From DATEJJ01 sp039649115 (GTDB lineage: Bacteria; Actinomycetota; Actinomycetes; Mycobacteriales; Micromonosporaceae): a stretch of DNA of 38,426 nucleotides. A model generated the notes under the pieces. It worked only from the letters and a program-made list of their open reading frames with translations, searched no databases and was not told the DNA's origin. This document shows positions 14,733-23,479 of the stretch, piece by piece. The number at the start of each line of letters is the position of its first letter. The first letter of the stretch is position 1. The position numbers and the translations under genes were made by a program. The DNA lies in assembly GCA_039649115.1 (NCBI GenBank), contig JBBWZQ010000277.1:1-38426 (forward strand). Reading direction: 5' to 3'.

Positions 14733-15767
14733 TCAGGCGCCGGGTGGCGCCGGCCGCCGCAGCGCGGCGACCCGGAACTGCTGGATGAGGACCGCGGCGA
14801 CGATGATGACGCCCTGCGCGATCAGCTGGTACTCGGTCTGCAGGTTCTTGACGATGAACAGGTTGTAGATCTGGGTGAAGACCAGCACGCCGAGCACCGA
14901 GCCGACGATGGTGCCGCGGCCGCCGGTCAGCGCGGTGCCGCCGATGATGGCGGCCGCGATGGCGTTCAGCTCGTACAGGTTGCCGTGGTCGGAGGAGCCG
15001 GCGGTGGCCTGCGCGGTGACCATGATGGCGGCGATGCCGCAGCACAGCCCGGACAGGGTGTAGATGAGCAGGGTGTGCCGCCGGATGTTGATGCCGGCCA
15101 GCCGGGCGGCCTCCGCGTTGCCGCCGATGGCCACGGTACGGCGGCCGAACGTGGTGCGGTTGAGCAGGATCCAGGCCAGCGCGGCGACGGCCAGGAAGAT
15201 GATGATCAGCAGCGGGATGCCCAGCACCTTCCACTCGGCGATCTGGGTGATGTCCCGCACCTTGACGATCTGGGTCAGCTTGCCGGAGATCTTCTGGGCC
15301 AGCCCGCGCGCCGCCACCATGGTGGCCAGCGTGGCGATGAACGGGACCATCCGGCCGTACGCGATGAGGATGCCGTTGACGAGCCCCGAGCCGGCACCGA
15401 CCAGCAGGGCGGCGAGGACCATGACACCCGCGCCGTAGCTCTGTGTCGCGACCGTGGTGGACCAGACGCTCGCCAGTGCCAGCAGCGCGCCGACCGACAG
15501 GTCGATGCCGCCGCTGATCATCACGAAGGTCATCCCGACCGTGACGACACCGATGCTGGACGCCTGCGTCAGCACGGTCAGCTCGTTGGACCACAGCCGG
15601 CCGCCGTGCAGGAAGATGTCCGGCCGGGCCAGCGCGCCCACGATGAACAGCAGGGCGAGCACGCCCACCAGGCCGAGGTTGCGCCGTACCGGCTCGCTGC
15701 GGTCCGCGCGCCACCAGCCGGTGCCGTCCCTTGTGGACTCCGCCGGAGCCGCCGCCACGTCTATCAC
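14733..15767 (-). CDS. Sugar ABC transporter permease (RbsC-like, BPD_transp_2)
   Basis: The 344-residue integral membrane protein has about nine hydrophobic helices spread over its length, after a ~35-residue cytoplasmic N-terminus. It carries hallmark segments of the ribose/xylose/inositol permease family: ISGGIDLSVGALLALASV near residue 80 (the family ISGGIDLSVG motif), GNAEAARLAGINIRRHTLLIY and NLYELNAIAAAIIGGTALTGG, then GRGTIVGSVLGVLVF. It forms the membrane channel with the ATPase encoded upstream; its ATG overlaps that gene's stop by 4 bases (15764-15767). The stop is followed by the tandem repeat. Confidence 0.95.
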   Translation of the reverse strand: MIDVAAAPAESTRDGTGWWRADRSEPVRRNLGLVGVLALLFIVGALARPDIFLHGGRLWSNELTVLTQASSIGVVTVGMTFVMISGGIDLSVGALLALASVWSTTVATQSYGAGVMVLAALLVGAGSGLVNGILIAYGRMVPFIATLATMVAARGLAQKISGKLTQIVKVRDITQIAEWKVLGIPLLIIIFLAVAALAWILLNRTTFGRRTVAIGGNAEAARLAGINIRRHTLLIYTLSGLCCGIAAIMVTAQATAGSSDHGNLYELNAIAAAIIGGTALTGGRGTIVGSVLGVLVFTQIYNLFIVKNLQTEYQLIAQGVIIVAAVLIQQFRVAALRRPAPPGA

Positions 15768-17344
15768 GGTTGGTCTCCTTCCCCGGGCGGCGGCCCGGCC
15801 AGCAGGGAGCCGGCCATGACCATGTCGAGCACCGTGTCCTCGTCGAGGGCGGCGGCGGGCGCCTCGTGGATGAGCCGGCCCTCGCGCATCACCAGCACCC
15901 GGTCGGACATGCCGAGTACCTCGGGCACCTCGCTGGAGACCAGCAGCACGCCGACACCCTGGTCGGCCAGGCGCCGGATGACGCCGTAGAGCTCGGCCCG
16001 CGCGCCCACGTCCACGCCGCGGGTCGGCTCGTCGAGCAGCAACAGCCGGGTGGCGGCGCCGGACCGCTCACCGAGCAGCCAGCGGGCGAGCACCACCTTC
16101 TGCTGGTTGCCGCCGGACAGGGCGCGCACCGGGCCGCGCACGTCGGGCGGCGCGAGCTGGAGCGAGCCGGTGACCCGGGCCGCGTCGCGGCGCTCCCGTC
16201 CGGCGTCGGTGAAGCCGAACCGGGCGAAGCGGGGAAACGCGGCCAGCGTGACGTTGCGGTAGATGGGCTCGCCGAGCAGCAGGGCCTGGCTCTTGCGCTC
16301 CTCCGGCGCCATGCCGAGGCCGGCCCGTACCGCGGCGGACACGCTGCCCGGCCGCAGCGGCCGGCCCGCCACGAGGACCCGCCCGGCATGCGCGCGACGG
16401 GCGCCGTAGATGGTCTCCAGGAGCTCGGAGCGGCCGGAGCCGACCAGCCCGGCGACGCCCACGATCTCCCCACTGTGGACGGTCAGGGACACGTCGGCGA
16501 ACTCGCCGTGCCGGGTGAGCCCGGCGACCTCCAGCAGCGGCGCCGGTACCCGCCGCGGGTCGGCGGGCGGCCGGGGCGGGAAGACGTACTCGATGGTGCG
16601 GCCGGTCATCCTGCTGACCAGGTCCCGGGTGGCGGTGGTACGGGCCGGCAGCCCGAGCGCGGAGGTACGCCCGTCCTTGAGTACGGTCACCCGGTCGCCG
16701 ATCTCCCGGATCTCCTCCAGCCGGTGCGAGATGTAGACCACCGCGATGTGCTGGCCCGCCAACTCGCGGATCACCCGGAACAGGTTGGCCACCTCGTCGT
16801 GCGCCAGTACCGCGCTGGGCTCGTCCATGATGATCAGCCGGGCCCGGCGGGACAGTGCCCGGCCCATGCTGACGATCTGCTTCGCCGCCGCCGGCAACCT
16901 GCCCACCGCCCGGCCCACCGGGATCTCGGGATGCCCCAGCCGCGCCAGGATCGCCCGGGCCTCCCGCCGGCCCTGTCCATTGTGGACGAAGCCACCGGTG
17001 TGCGGCTCGTGGCCGAGGAACACGTTCTCCGCCACGGTCAGCTCGTCGACCAGGTCGAGCTCCTGGTAGATGGTGGCGATGCCGGCCCGCATGGCGGCGT
17101 GCGGGCTGTGGAAGGAGACTGGCTGCCCGTCCCACAGGATCTCGCCGGCGTCCGGCCGGTGCACGCCGGAGAGGATCTTGATCAGGGTCGACTTGCCCGC
17201 GCCGTTCTGGCCGAGCAGGCAGTGCACCTCGCCCGCGGCCGCCTCGAAGTCCACGCCGTCGAGTGCCCGTACCCCCGGGAAGTTCTTCACCACGCCGGTC
17301 AGCCGCAGCAATGGCGCGGCCGGACCGGACGGCGGCGGCGTCAT
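15764..17344 (-). CDS. Sugar ABC transporter ATP-binding protein (two fused ABC domains, RbsA/XylG/MglA-like)
   Basis: The 526-residue protein contains two ABC domains in tandem. Domain 1 has Walker A GQNGAGKS (45-52), signature-like LPAAAKQIVSMGRAL and Walker B LIIMDEPSA. Domain 2 has the degenerate Walker A GLVGSGRSEL, signature LSGGNQQKVVLARWL and Walker B LLLDEPTRGVDVG. This layout is typical of carbohydrate importers of the CUT2 class (ribose, xylose, galactose, inositol), which transport free monosaccharides. The start at 17344 overlaps the ROK stop as TGATG, so translation is coupled to the regulator. An open frame extends upstream into the ROK gene, but the conserved N-terminus begins here. 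Confidence 0.95.
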   Translation of the reverse strand: MTPPPSGPAAPLLRLTGVVKNFPGVRALDGVDFEAAAGEVHCLLGQNGAGKSTLIKILSGVHRPDAGEILWDGQPVSFHSPHAAMRAGIATIYQELDLVDELTVAENVFLGHEPHTGGFVHNGQGRREARAILARLGHPEIPVGRAVGRLPAAAKQIVSMGRALSRRARLIIMDEPSAVLAHDEVANLFRVIRELAGQHIAVVYISHRLEEIREIGDRVTVLKDGRTSALGLPARTTATRDLVSRMTGRTIEYVFPPRPPADPRRVPAPLLEVAGLTRHGEFADVSLTVHSGEIVGVAGLVGSGRSELLETIYGARRAHAGRVLVAGRPLRPGSVSAAVRAGLGMAPEERKSQALLLGEPIYRNVTLAAFPRFARFGFTDAGRERRDAARVTGSLQLAPPDVRGPVRALSGGNQQKVVLARWLLGERSGAATRLLLLDEPTRGVDVGARAELYGVIRRLADQGVGVLLVSSEVPEVLGMSDRVLVMREGRLIHEAPAAALDEDTVLDMVMAGSLLAGPPPGEGDQP

Positions 17345-18555
17345 CACCGCTCCTGGCTGCCGTACGCGAGCTCGCTGGCCAGCACGGCCGCGCCGACCAC
17401 GCCGGCGCGCGGCCCCAGCTCCGACATGACGATCGGCAGGTTTCCGGTCGCCAGCGGCAGGGAGCGCCGGTAGACGGCGCTGCGGATCTCGGCCAGCAGC
17501 GCGTGCCCCAGCCCGGCCAGCCCGCCCCCGATCACGATCATCGACGGGTTGATGAAGCTGACCAGGCCGGCGAGCACCGTGCCGAGCTGCCGGCCGCCGT
17601 CGCGGATCAGCCGGATGCACATCGCGTCCCCCTCTGCCGCGCTGTGCGCGACGTCGCGCGCGCTGACCGAACCGTTGGCGGCCAGCCGGTCGGCCAGCGC
17701 GGGGGAGGCGCCGGAACGGGCCGCGCCGAGCGCGTCGCGGGCCAGCGCGGCGCCGCTGAACAGCGCCTCCAGGCAGCCGACGTTGCCGCACGCGCAGACC
17801 TGGCCGTGCTCGTCGAGCTGGATGTGGCCGATGTCCCCGGCACACCCGTCGGTGCCCCGGTAGACCTCGCCGTTGAGGTAGATGCCGCAGCCGATGCCGG
17901 TGCCGACCTTGAGGAAGAGCAGGTTGTCGACGGAGTGCGCGACGCCGCCGTAGCGCTCGCCGATGGCCATGATGTTCACGTCGTTGTCGACGACGACCGG
18001 GCAGCCGTGTTCGCGGGCGAGCACGTCACGCACCGGGTACCGGTCCCAGCCCGGCATGATCGGCGGCGACACCGGTACCCCGTCACGGAAACTGACCGGC
18101 CCGGGCACCCCGATGCCGATGGCCTGCAGGCGCTGGTACGCACCCTCGGCCCGCAGCTTGGCCATGATCTCGTTCACCCGGTGCAGGATGACCTTCGGGC
18201 CGGAGCGGATGTCGGCGGGCTCGGCGTGCGCGGCGATGGGCTCCAGCCGGCCGTCGGTCACCTCCACGTCGATGGACGACGCACCCAGGTCCACCGCGGC
18301 GAAGCGCAGGTCCGGCGCCAGCTCGATCAGGGTGGAGCGGCGCCCGCCACGCGACGCGGCCGGCCCGGCCTCGCGGATCAGGCCGGCGGCGACCAGCGTG
18401 TCGATCTCCCCGAGCACCCGGGCGCGCGGCTCGCCGAGCCGGTCCGCCAGCTCGGCACGGGACAGCGAACCACGGTCACGCAGCAGGCACAGCAGGCGGT
18501 GCGGCAGGGAACCGAGCGCCGGCAGCGGGAAGGACAGCGGGAGGGACGAGGCCAT
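17344..18555 (-). CDS. ROK-family transcriptional regulator (NagC/XylR-like)
   Basis: The 403-residue protein has an N-terminal winged helix (~12-60, LLCLLRDRGSLSRAELADRL) followed by a ROK sugar-kinase-like domain: AAVDLGASSIDVEV, GIGVPGPVSFRDG, VDNDVNIMAIGE and the zinc motif CACGNVGCLEA. ROK regulators bind operator dyads and are released by a sugar. As first gene of the operon ROK-ATPase-permease-binding protein-dehydrogenase, it is the likely repressor, and its ligand is probably the imported sugar or a catabolite. SD AGGAG is 7 bases before the ATG. A 16-bp dyad and AT-rich promoter region lie at 18588-18660. The kinase-like residues may be retained, so residual sugar kinase activity cannot be excluded. 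Confidence 0.94.
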   Translation of the reverse strand: MASSLPLSFPLPALGSLPHRLLCLLRDRGSLSRAELADRLGEPRARVLGEIDTLVAAGLIREAGPAASRGGRRSTLIELAPDLRFAAVDLGASSIDVEVTDGRLEPIAAHAEPADIRSGPKVILHRVNEIMAKLRAEGAYQRLQAIGIGVPGPVSFRDGVPVSPPIMPGWDRYPVRDVLAREHGCPVVVDNDVNIMAIGERYGGVAHSVDNLLFLKVGTGIGCGIYLNGEVYRGTDGCAGDIGHIQLDEHGQVCACGNVGCLEALFSGAALARDALGAARSGASPALADRLAANGSVSARDVAHSAAEGDAMCIRLIRDGGRQLGTVLAGLVSFINPSMIVIGGGLAGLGHALLAEIRSAVYRRSLPLATGNLPIVMSELGPRAGVVGAAVLASELAYGSQER

Positions 18556-18617
18556 GGACGGCTCCTGGGGGCGATGTTACGCGGAAGGCTAACCAAGTTT
18601 CGCCAGCGCGTAAAGAT

Positions 18618-18633
18618 GTCTTGGCCGCAAGAC
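18618..18633. promoter_or_regulatory. Dyad GTCTTG-GCCG-CAAGAC upstream of the ROK operon, probable operator
   Basis: A perfect 6+6 inverted repeat with a 4-base centre lies 63 bases before the ROK start, in the most AT-rich stretch of this block. GCTAAC occurs on its right side (18634-18639) and again at 18589-18594. ROK repressors use such dyads near their own promoters. On the plus strand the dyad is followed after a few bases by a T-run and could pass for a terminator, but no plus-strand gene ends there. Confidence 0.45.
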
Positions 18634-18669
18634 GCTAACTTTTTTCGATCACGACAAAAGTCGGTGGCC

Positions 18670-19860
18670 TCACGCAACCCGAAGCTCGATCAGGGTCACC
18701 TCGGGCGGGGCGGCGACCCGTACCGGCGGTCCCCAGAATCCGGCGCCGCGCGTGACGTACAGCTCGGTGTCGCCGAACCGGGACCGCCCGGCCACCGCCG
18801 GCTGCTGGACCGGGACGAGCAGGTTGAACGGGCACATCTGCCCGCCGTGCGTGTGCCCGGACAGCTGCAGGTCGACGCCGTGCCGGCGGGCCTGGCCGAC
18901 CTGGACCGGCTGGTGGGACAGCAGCACCACCGGCCGGCTGGTGTCCCGGTCGCCCACCGCGGCCGCGAAGTCCGGCCCGTCGCCGTACCGGCCGCCGGTC
19001 GGATCGTTCACGCCGGCGATGTCGAAGGCGGCCGCCCCCCGGACGATCTCGGCCCGGTCGTTGCGCAGCGGGTGCACCCCCCAGCCGCGCAACGCGTCCA
19101 GCCAGTTGGCCAGGTCGCCGGTGTAGTACTCGTGGTTGCCGGTGACGAAGTAGGTGCCGTGGGTGGCGCGCAGGTCCCGCAGTGGCTCGCCCGCCCGCCC
19201 CAACTCCGCGACGCTGCCGTCGGCGAGGTCGCCGGTGATGGCGACGAGGTCCACGCCGAGGCCGTTGATGACGCGCACCAGGCGCCGCGCGTGCGCCCGG
19301 CCGAGGATGGGTCCCAGGTGGACGTCGGAGATCAGCGCGATCCGGTACCCGTCGAGCGGCCGGCCCAGGCGGCGCAGCGCGATGGGTACCCGCTCCACCA
19401 CCGGATCGCCCAGCGCGCTGGTGACGCCGTAGCCGACGGTACCGGTCGCGGCCAGGCCCGCCACGATGGCGGCCGAACGGGCCAGGAAGAGCCTGCGGTC
19501 GGTGTCCGGCTCCGCGGCGGGCGGCGCCCCGCGGGCACGGCGCAGCAGGCGGCCGGCGATCCAGCGGGGCAGCTCCAGCAGCAGGAGGGCCACGAGAAGG
19601 TAGAACATCAGGGCCAGCCACAGGTACCCGGTCCAGGCCAGAATGGTTGTCCCGCCGCGCAGCACGAGCGCGGCGCAAAGCGTCAGGCCCAGCGCGGCGA
19701 TCGCCACCGTGCCGCCCCGCCGCCACCGGCTGCCGCGCACCGTGGTCGAGTACGCCAGCCGGTACCAGAGGTACAGGTGCAGGCCGGCCGCCAGGGCGAG
19801 CGCGACCGCGACGAAGCCGGCGATCATCGGCCACCTCCCGCCCATGATGCTAACCGGCAT
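18670..19860 (-). CDS. Membrane-anchored metallophosphoesterase
   Basis: The 396-residue protein has an N-terminal region with about four hydrophobic helices (MIAGFVAVALALAAGLHLYL onward to ~130), then a calcineurin-like phosphoesterase domain (~170-396). All metal-binding blocks are present: ALISDVHLGPI (D-x-H), ITGDLADG (GD), VTGNHEYY (GNH[DE]), LLSHQPVQV and SGHTHGGQ (GHxH). It should hydrolyse a phosphomonoester or diester; YkuE-type relatives act at the cell envelope. The start could be 19860 or the ATG at 19845. It is separated from the GH87 gene by a strong hairpin and from the ROK gene by 114 bases, so probably a single-gene unit. Confidence 0.93.
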   Translation of the reverse strand: MPVSIMGGRWPMIAGFVAVALALAAGLHLYLWYRLAYSTTVRGSRWRRGGTVAIAALGLTLCAALVLRGGTTILAWTGYLWLALMFYLLVALLLLELPRWIAGRLLRRARGAPPAAEPDTDRRLFLARSAAIVAGLAATGTVGYGVTSALGDPVVERVPIALRRLGRPLDGYRIALISDVHLGPILGRAHARRLVRVINGLGVDLVAITGDLADGSVAELGRAGEPLRDLRATHGTYFVTGNHEYYTGDLANWLDALRGWGVHPLRNDRAEIVRGAAAFDIAGVNDPTGGRYGDGPDFAAAVGDRDTSRPVVLLSHQPVQVGQARRHGVDLQLSGHTHGGQMCPFNLLVPVQQPAVAGRSRFGDTELYVTRGAGFWGPPVRVAAPPEVTLIELRVA

Positions 19861-19867
19861 CCAGGCC

Positions 19868-19903
19868 GGAAAGGCCGGCGTCGGCGTCGACGTCGGCCTT
19901 TCC
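19868..19903 (-). terminator. 16-bp hairpin terminator after the GH87 gene
   Basis: GGAAAGGCCG at 19868-19877 pairs with CGGCCTTTCC at 19894-19903. The stem continues inward through a G-T wobble and CGTCG/CGACG to a GCGT loop, 16 pairs in all. It begins 12 bases beyond the GH87 stop codon (19916) and ends before the metallophosphoesterase start. There is no T-run, but its length and position make a transcript end very likely. Confidence 0.7.
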
Positions 19904-19915
19904 AGTTTCTCGGTA

Positions 19916-22900
19916 CTAGCTGGTCCAGACCTGGAGGCTGGAGAGCTGGCCGGCAGGCCAGCCGGTGTTCGCGGTGATGTTCAGCCGGAAGTAGCGCTGG
20001 GTCGTCGCGGTGAACGTGATGGTCACGGTGTTGTTGCCGCCCGGGGCGAACGTGTAGGTCGCGGGCGCCTTGACCGTGGTGAAGTTCGTGCCGTCGGTGC
20101 TGCCGAGAACCGACAGCGTCTCGTCGCGCGCGCCCCACGCGGCGGGCAACTGCAGGACGACGCGGCTCGCCCTCTGCGCGGCGCCGAGGGCGACCTGGAC
20201 CCACTGCGGGAACGCGTTGTTCGCACTCTCCCAGTAGGTGCTCTGGTTGCCATCCGTCACGTTTCCGGACGGGTACACGTCGGTGTGGCTGGACTCGCTC
20301 GTGGGCTTGCCGGCCGCGAGGTCGGTGTTCACGGTGCCGGCGCCGGTGCCGGACAGCCCGACGGTCGTCGGGCTGTTCGTCGCGTTGCTGGTCACGGTCA
20401 ACGTCCCGGTACGGCTGCCCGACGCGGTCGGCCGGAAGCTGACGTTGACGGTGCACGACGCGCCGGCCGCGATCGAGGTGCCGCAGGTGTTGGTCTGGCT
20501 GAAGTCGCCGGTGACCGCGACGCCGGAGACCGCCGCCGTTGCCGTGCCGGTGTTGGACACGGTCACCGCCTGTGCCGCGCTCGTCGTGTTGAGCGCCTGC
20601 GTCGCGAAGGTGAGCGACGCGGGGTTGGTGCTCAAGGTCGCCGAGTTGGGCGGGGTGCCGCCGCTCGGGTAGACCTCGAACTCCGCGACCTGACCCGCGG
20701 GCCAGCCGGTGTTCGCGGTGATGTTGACCCGCACGTACCGGGCGGTCGTCGCCGGTACCGTGATGGACACCGTGTTGGCCGGCGAGGTGAACGTGTAGTT
20801 CGCGGATCCGACGACCGTCCCGAAGGCGGAACCGTCGGTGCTCGTCAGGACCGACAGGGTCTGCGTCCGGGTGTCCCACGCCGTCGACGGCGGGAGCTTC
20901 AGCGTCACCTTGCCGATGCTGTAGGACGTGCCCAGGTCGACCTGCAGCCACTGCGGGAACGCGTTGTTGGCGCTCTCCCAGTAGGTGTTCGCGTCTGCGT
21001 CGGTCGCCGTGGCGGGAGCCTGGGTGGCGTTCACCTGGCTGCTCGCGGTGGCCGGCCGGCCGAGGGCGATGTTGGTGTTGGTGCCGATGCCGCTGCCGGT
21101 CAGCGCGATCGCCGTCGGGCTGTTGTTGGCGTTGCTCGTGACGGTCACCGCACCGGTCCGGCTACCCGACGTCGTCGGCGTGAACCTGACCGTCACCGTG
21201 CAGGATGCGCCCACCGCGAGGCTGGCGCAGGTGTTCGTCTGGCTGAAGTCACCGCTCGCGGAGACGGCGGAGACGGTCGCGGACGTGGTACCCGAGTTGG
21301 TCACCGTCACGGTCTGCGCCGCCGAGGTACTGCCGACGATCGTGCCCGCGAAGGACAGGCTGGACGGGTTCGGGCTGAGGATCGGCCCCGGTGCGACGCC
21401 CGTACCGGACAGCGGCACGGTGTTGGTGATGCCGGAGGCGGTGACGGTGAGGTTGCCGGTACGGCTCCCCGTCGCGGCCGGCGTGAACCTGACGTTGACG
21501 GTGCAGGACGAGCCGGCGGCGATGCTGCTGCCGCAGGTGTTCGTCTGGCTGAAGTCGCCCGAGGTGGTGATCGACGTGACCGGAGCGGCCGCGGTGCCGC
21601 TGTTGGTGACCGTGACGGCCTGCGTCGCGCTCGACGAACCGGTGGCGACCGAGCCGAACCCGACCGCGGTCGGGCTGATCGAGATCAGCGAACCGTTGTC
21701 CGGCAGGTACGGCGGGAAGGCCGGGTTGGTGATGTTCTGGCACGCCGCCGGGCTGGTGACGCCGGAGTTCCCGCCGCCGTCGGTGAGCGTGAACCCGACG
21801 CCGCAGTTGTAGACCGCCGCCGGCGCCTGGGTACCGGTGGCCGTGCTGTTGGAGATGGTGGCCGAGCCGCCGACCTGCTCCTGCACGACCCAGGTACCGG
21901 TGTTCTGGATGGTCGCGTTGTTGATGCTCACGTTGGTGATGCTCGACCCCGAGACGAACTGGATCGCCTCGAACGGGCTCTGCTGGATGAGGATGTTGTC
22001 CACATTGGTCAGACCGCTCATCGCGGCGTCCCGCGCGTCGAACCACAGCGCGCCGACGCCGAACTGCCAGTTCGGGTCGAGGCTGCCGTCCCGGATGAGC
22101 GTGTTGCGCAGCACGTCGGTGCGGCCCAGCGTGGTGGAGGCGAACCGCTGCGCGACGTGGATGCCGCCGCCCTGGGTGAGGCCGGCGTCGATGACCCGGT
22201 TGTCCGTGACGAAGTTGTCGTGGCCACCGTAGATGGCGATGCCGTTGGCGAGGATCGGGTACTGGACGGTGTTGTGGTCGAACGAGTCGCCCGAGTCCGC
22301 GTTCTGGTCGGACCAGGTCGCGAGGCCGTCGTCACCGAGGTTGCGCAGGTCGCTGTTGGTGACCTTCGAGTTGGTGATGCCGTTGTGGAAGTTGACGCCG
22401 TCCGCGGTGACGTTGCGGATCCGCATGCCGGTGAAGACGAGGTTGGTGAACGGCCCGTCCATCCAGGCGCCGACCTTCTCGTGCTCGATCCAGACGCGGT
22501 CCACAGTGGAGTTGTTGAGCGCGCCGCCGATCCCGTTGACCTGTGCGCCGTCGTTGCGCTCCTGGACATCCCCGAAGATGGCGAAGTCCGCCAGGTGCAC
22601 GCCGGTACTCGCGTTCGGTGCGTAGTTGCCGTAGAAGCCCGGGGCCGCGCCGACGACCGTCGAGCGCCACATGCCGGCACCCTTGATCGTGACGTTGTTC
22701 AGGATCAGGTGCCCGGGGATCTTGAACGTTCCCTCCGGGATCCACACCGTGCCGCCGGCGCCGGCCGCGGAGATCGCCGAGTTGAAGGCGGCCGTGGCGT
22801 CGGCCGAGCCGGTGGGGTCGGCACCCGTGCTGGTCACCGAGACCGAACCGGACGGCTGCGCCAGGGCACCCGCCACACTCTCGAAGTCGGCGAAGTCGAT

Positions 22901-23479
22901 GGTGTACGACGCCGCGGTGTCCTCGGCGTCGACCTGCAAGCGGAACTTCGTCCCGGCCTGGTAGGTCGTCGGGAACAGCCGGTGCGCCTCGTCGTAGAAG
23001 TGGTGCGGGTTGCTGCCGGGGGAGTTCGTGAAGGGGTAGCCGCCGTAGTACCAGCTGTACGCGTTCGTCAGCGTGACGTTGGCCTGCTTCGACCCGTCGA
23101 TGTAGAGCGACAGCGGGGCCGTGTAGACCGACCCGCCTGACGTGTCGGGAATGCTGTACCGCAAGACGATCGAGTTCGTCGGGGCGGGCGCGGTGAACTC
23201 GACGAACTTGCCGCCGCCCTGCAGCGTCACCGCCTTGCGATACGACGCCTCGGCGGGCAGGGTCCCGTAGTTGGCGCTCGGGCCGATGATCGTCCCGTTG
23301 GTGGACGAGTTCTCCGCCTGCACTTCGACGTACGGCAGGGTCGCGCCGACGCCACCCGTCGCGGCCGCCGACGCGGCACTGGCCGTCAGGGCGATGACGC
23401 CGCCGGCGACGAGCGCGGTACTCGCGACGAGGGCACCGACACGGGTTCGGGGTCCCATTCCTCGGATGGATGGAAGCAT
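19916..23479 (-). CDS. Secreted GH87 alpha-1,3-glucanase/mycodextranase with accessory Ig-like and discoidin domains
   Basis: Read from ATG 23479 the protein has ~1187 residues. A signal peptide (~1-42) is followed by a CBM6/35-like module (~48-206, LPYVEVQAENSS), a GH87 right-handed beta-helix (~213-596) with the family motif LRNLGDDGLATWSDQNADSG (~380, likely catalytic Asp cluster), NGIAIYGGHDNFV and WQFGVGALWFDARD. Then come two choice-of-anchor-D Ig-like domains, an F5/8 type C domain (~801-940), a third Ig-like domain and a second F5/8 type C domain (~1050-1187). GH87 enzymes cut alpha-1,3-glucan or mixed alpha-1,3/1,4-glucan of fungal walls and dental-type polymers. Start uncertain: 23458 (ATG) and 23497 (GTG) also fit. 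An open frame extends to 23752 but is not protein-like there. Confidence 0.88.
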   Translation of the reverse strand: MLPSIRGMGPRTRVGALVASTALVAGGVIALTASAASAAATGGVGATLPYVEVQAENSSTNGTIIGPSANYGTLPAEASYRKAVTLQGGGKFVEFTAPAPTNSIVLRYSIPDTSGGSVYTAPLSLYIDGSKQANVTLTNAYSWYYGGYPFTNSPGSNPHHFYDEAHRLFPTTYQAGTKFRLQVDAEDTAASYTIDFADFESVAGALAQPSGSVSVTSTGADPTGSADATAAFNSAISAAGAGGTVWIPEGTFKIPGHLILNNVTIKGAGMWRSTVVGAAPGFYGNYAPNASTGVHLADFAIFGDVQERNDGAQVNGIGGALNNSTVDRVWIEHEKVGAWMDGPFTNLVFTGMRIRNVTADGVNFHNGITNSKVTNSDLRNLGDDGLATWSDQNADSGDSFDHNTVQYPILANGIAIYGGHDNFVTDNRVIDAGLTQGGGIHVAQRFASTTLGRTDVLRNTLIRDGSLDPNWQFGVGALWFDARDAAMSGLTNVDNILIQQSPFEAIQFVSGSSITNVSINNATIQNTGTWVVQEQVGGSATISNSTATGTQAPAAVYNCGVGFTLTDGGGNSGVTSPAACQNITNPAFPPYLPDNGSLISISPTAVGFGSVATGSSSATQAVTVTNSGTAAAPVTSITTSGDFSQTNTCGSSIAAGSSCTVNVRFTPAATGSRTGNLTVTASGITNTVPLSGTGVAPGPILSPNPSSLSFAGTIVGSTSAAQTVTVTNSGTTSATVSAVSASGDFSQTNTCASLAVGASCTVTVRFTPTTSGSRTGAVTVTSNANNSPTAIALTGSGIGTNTNIALGRPATASSQVNATQAPATATDADANTYWESANNAFPQWLQVDLGTSYSIGKVTLKLPPSTAWDTRTQTLSVLTSTDGSAFGTVVGSANYTFTSPANTVSITVPATTARYVRVNITANTGWPAGQVAEFEVYPSGGTPPNSATLSTNPASLTFATQALNTTSAAQAVTVSNTGTATAAVSGVAVTGDFSQTNTCGTSIAAGASCTVNVSFRPTASGSRTGTLTVTSNATNSPTTVGLSGTGAGTVNTDLAAGKPTSESSHTDVYPSGNVTDGNQSTYWESANNAFPQWVQVALGAAQRASRVVLQLPAAWGARDETLSVLGSTDGTNFTTVKAPATYTFAPGGNNTVTITFTATTQRYFRLNITANTGWPAGQLSSLQVWTS
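19957..20987 (-). repeat. Internal duplication in the GH87 gene (discoidin modules)
   Basis: The two F5/8 type C modules are similar at the DNA level. A 25-base stretch is identical at 19957-19981 and 20701-20725. A 40-base stretch at 20201-20240 matches 20948-20987 with two differences. The encoded WESANNAFPQW segment occurs in both. This indicates duplication of an Ig-like plus discoidin unit about 745 bases long, kept similar by recent origin or gene conversion. Confidence 0.8.

Noticed and set aside
18618..18647. Dyad plus T-run as a plus-strand intrinsic terminator
   Set aside because: No plus-strand gene ends there. Its place just upstream of the ROK operon fits an operator better.
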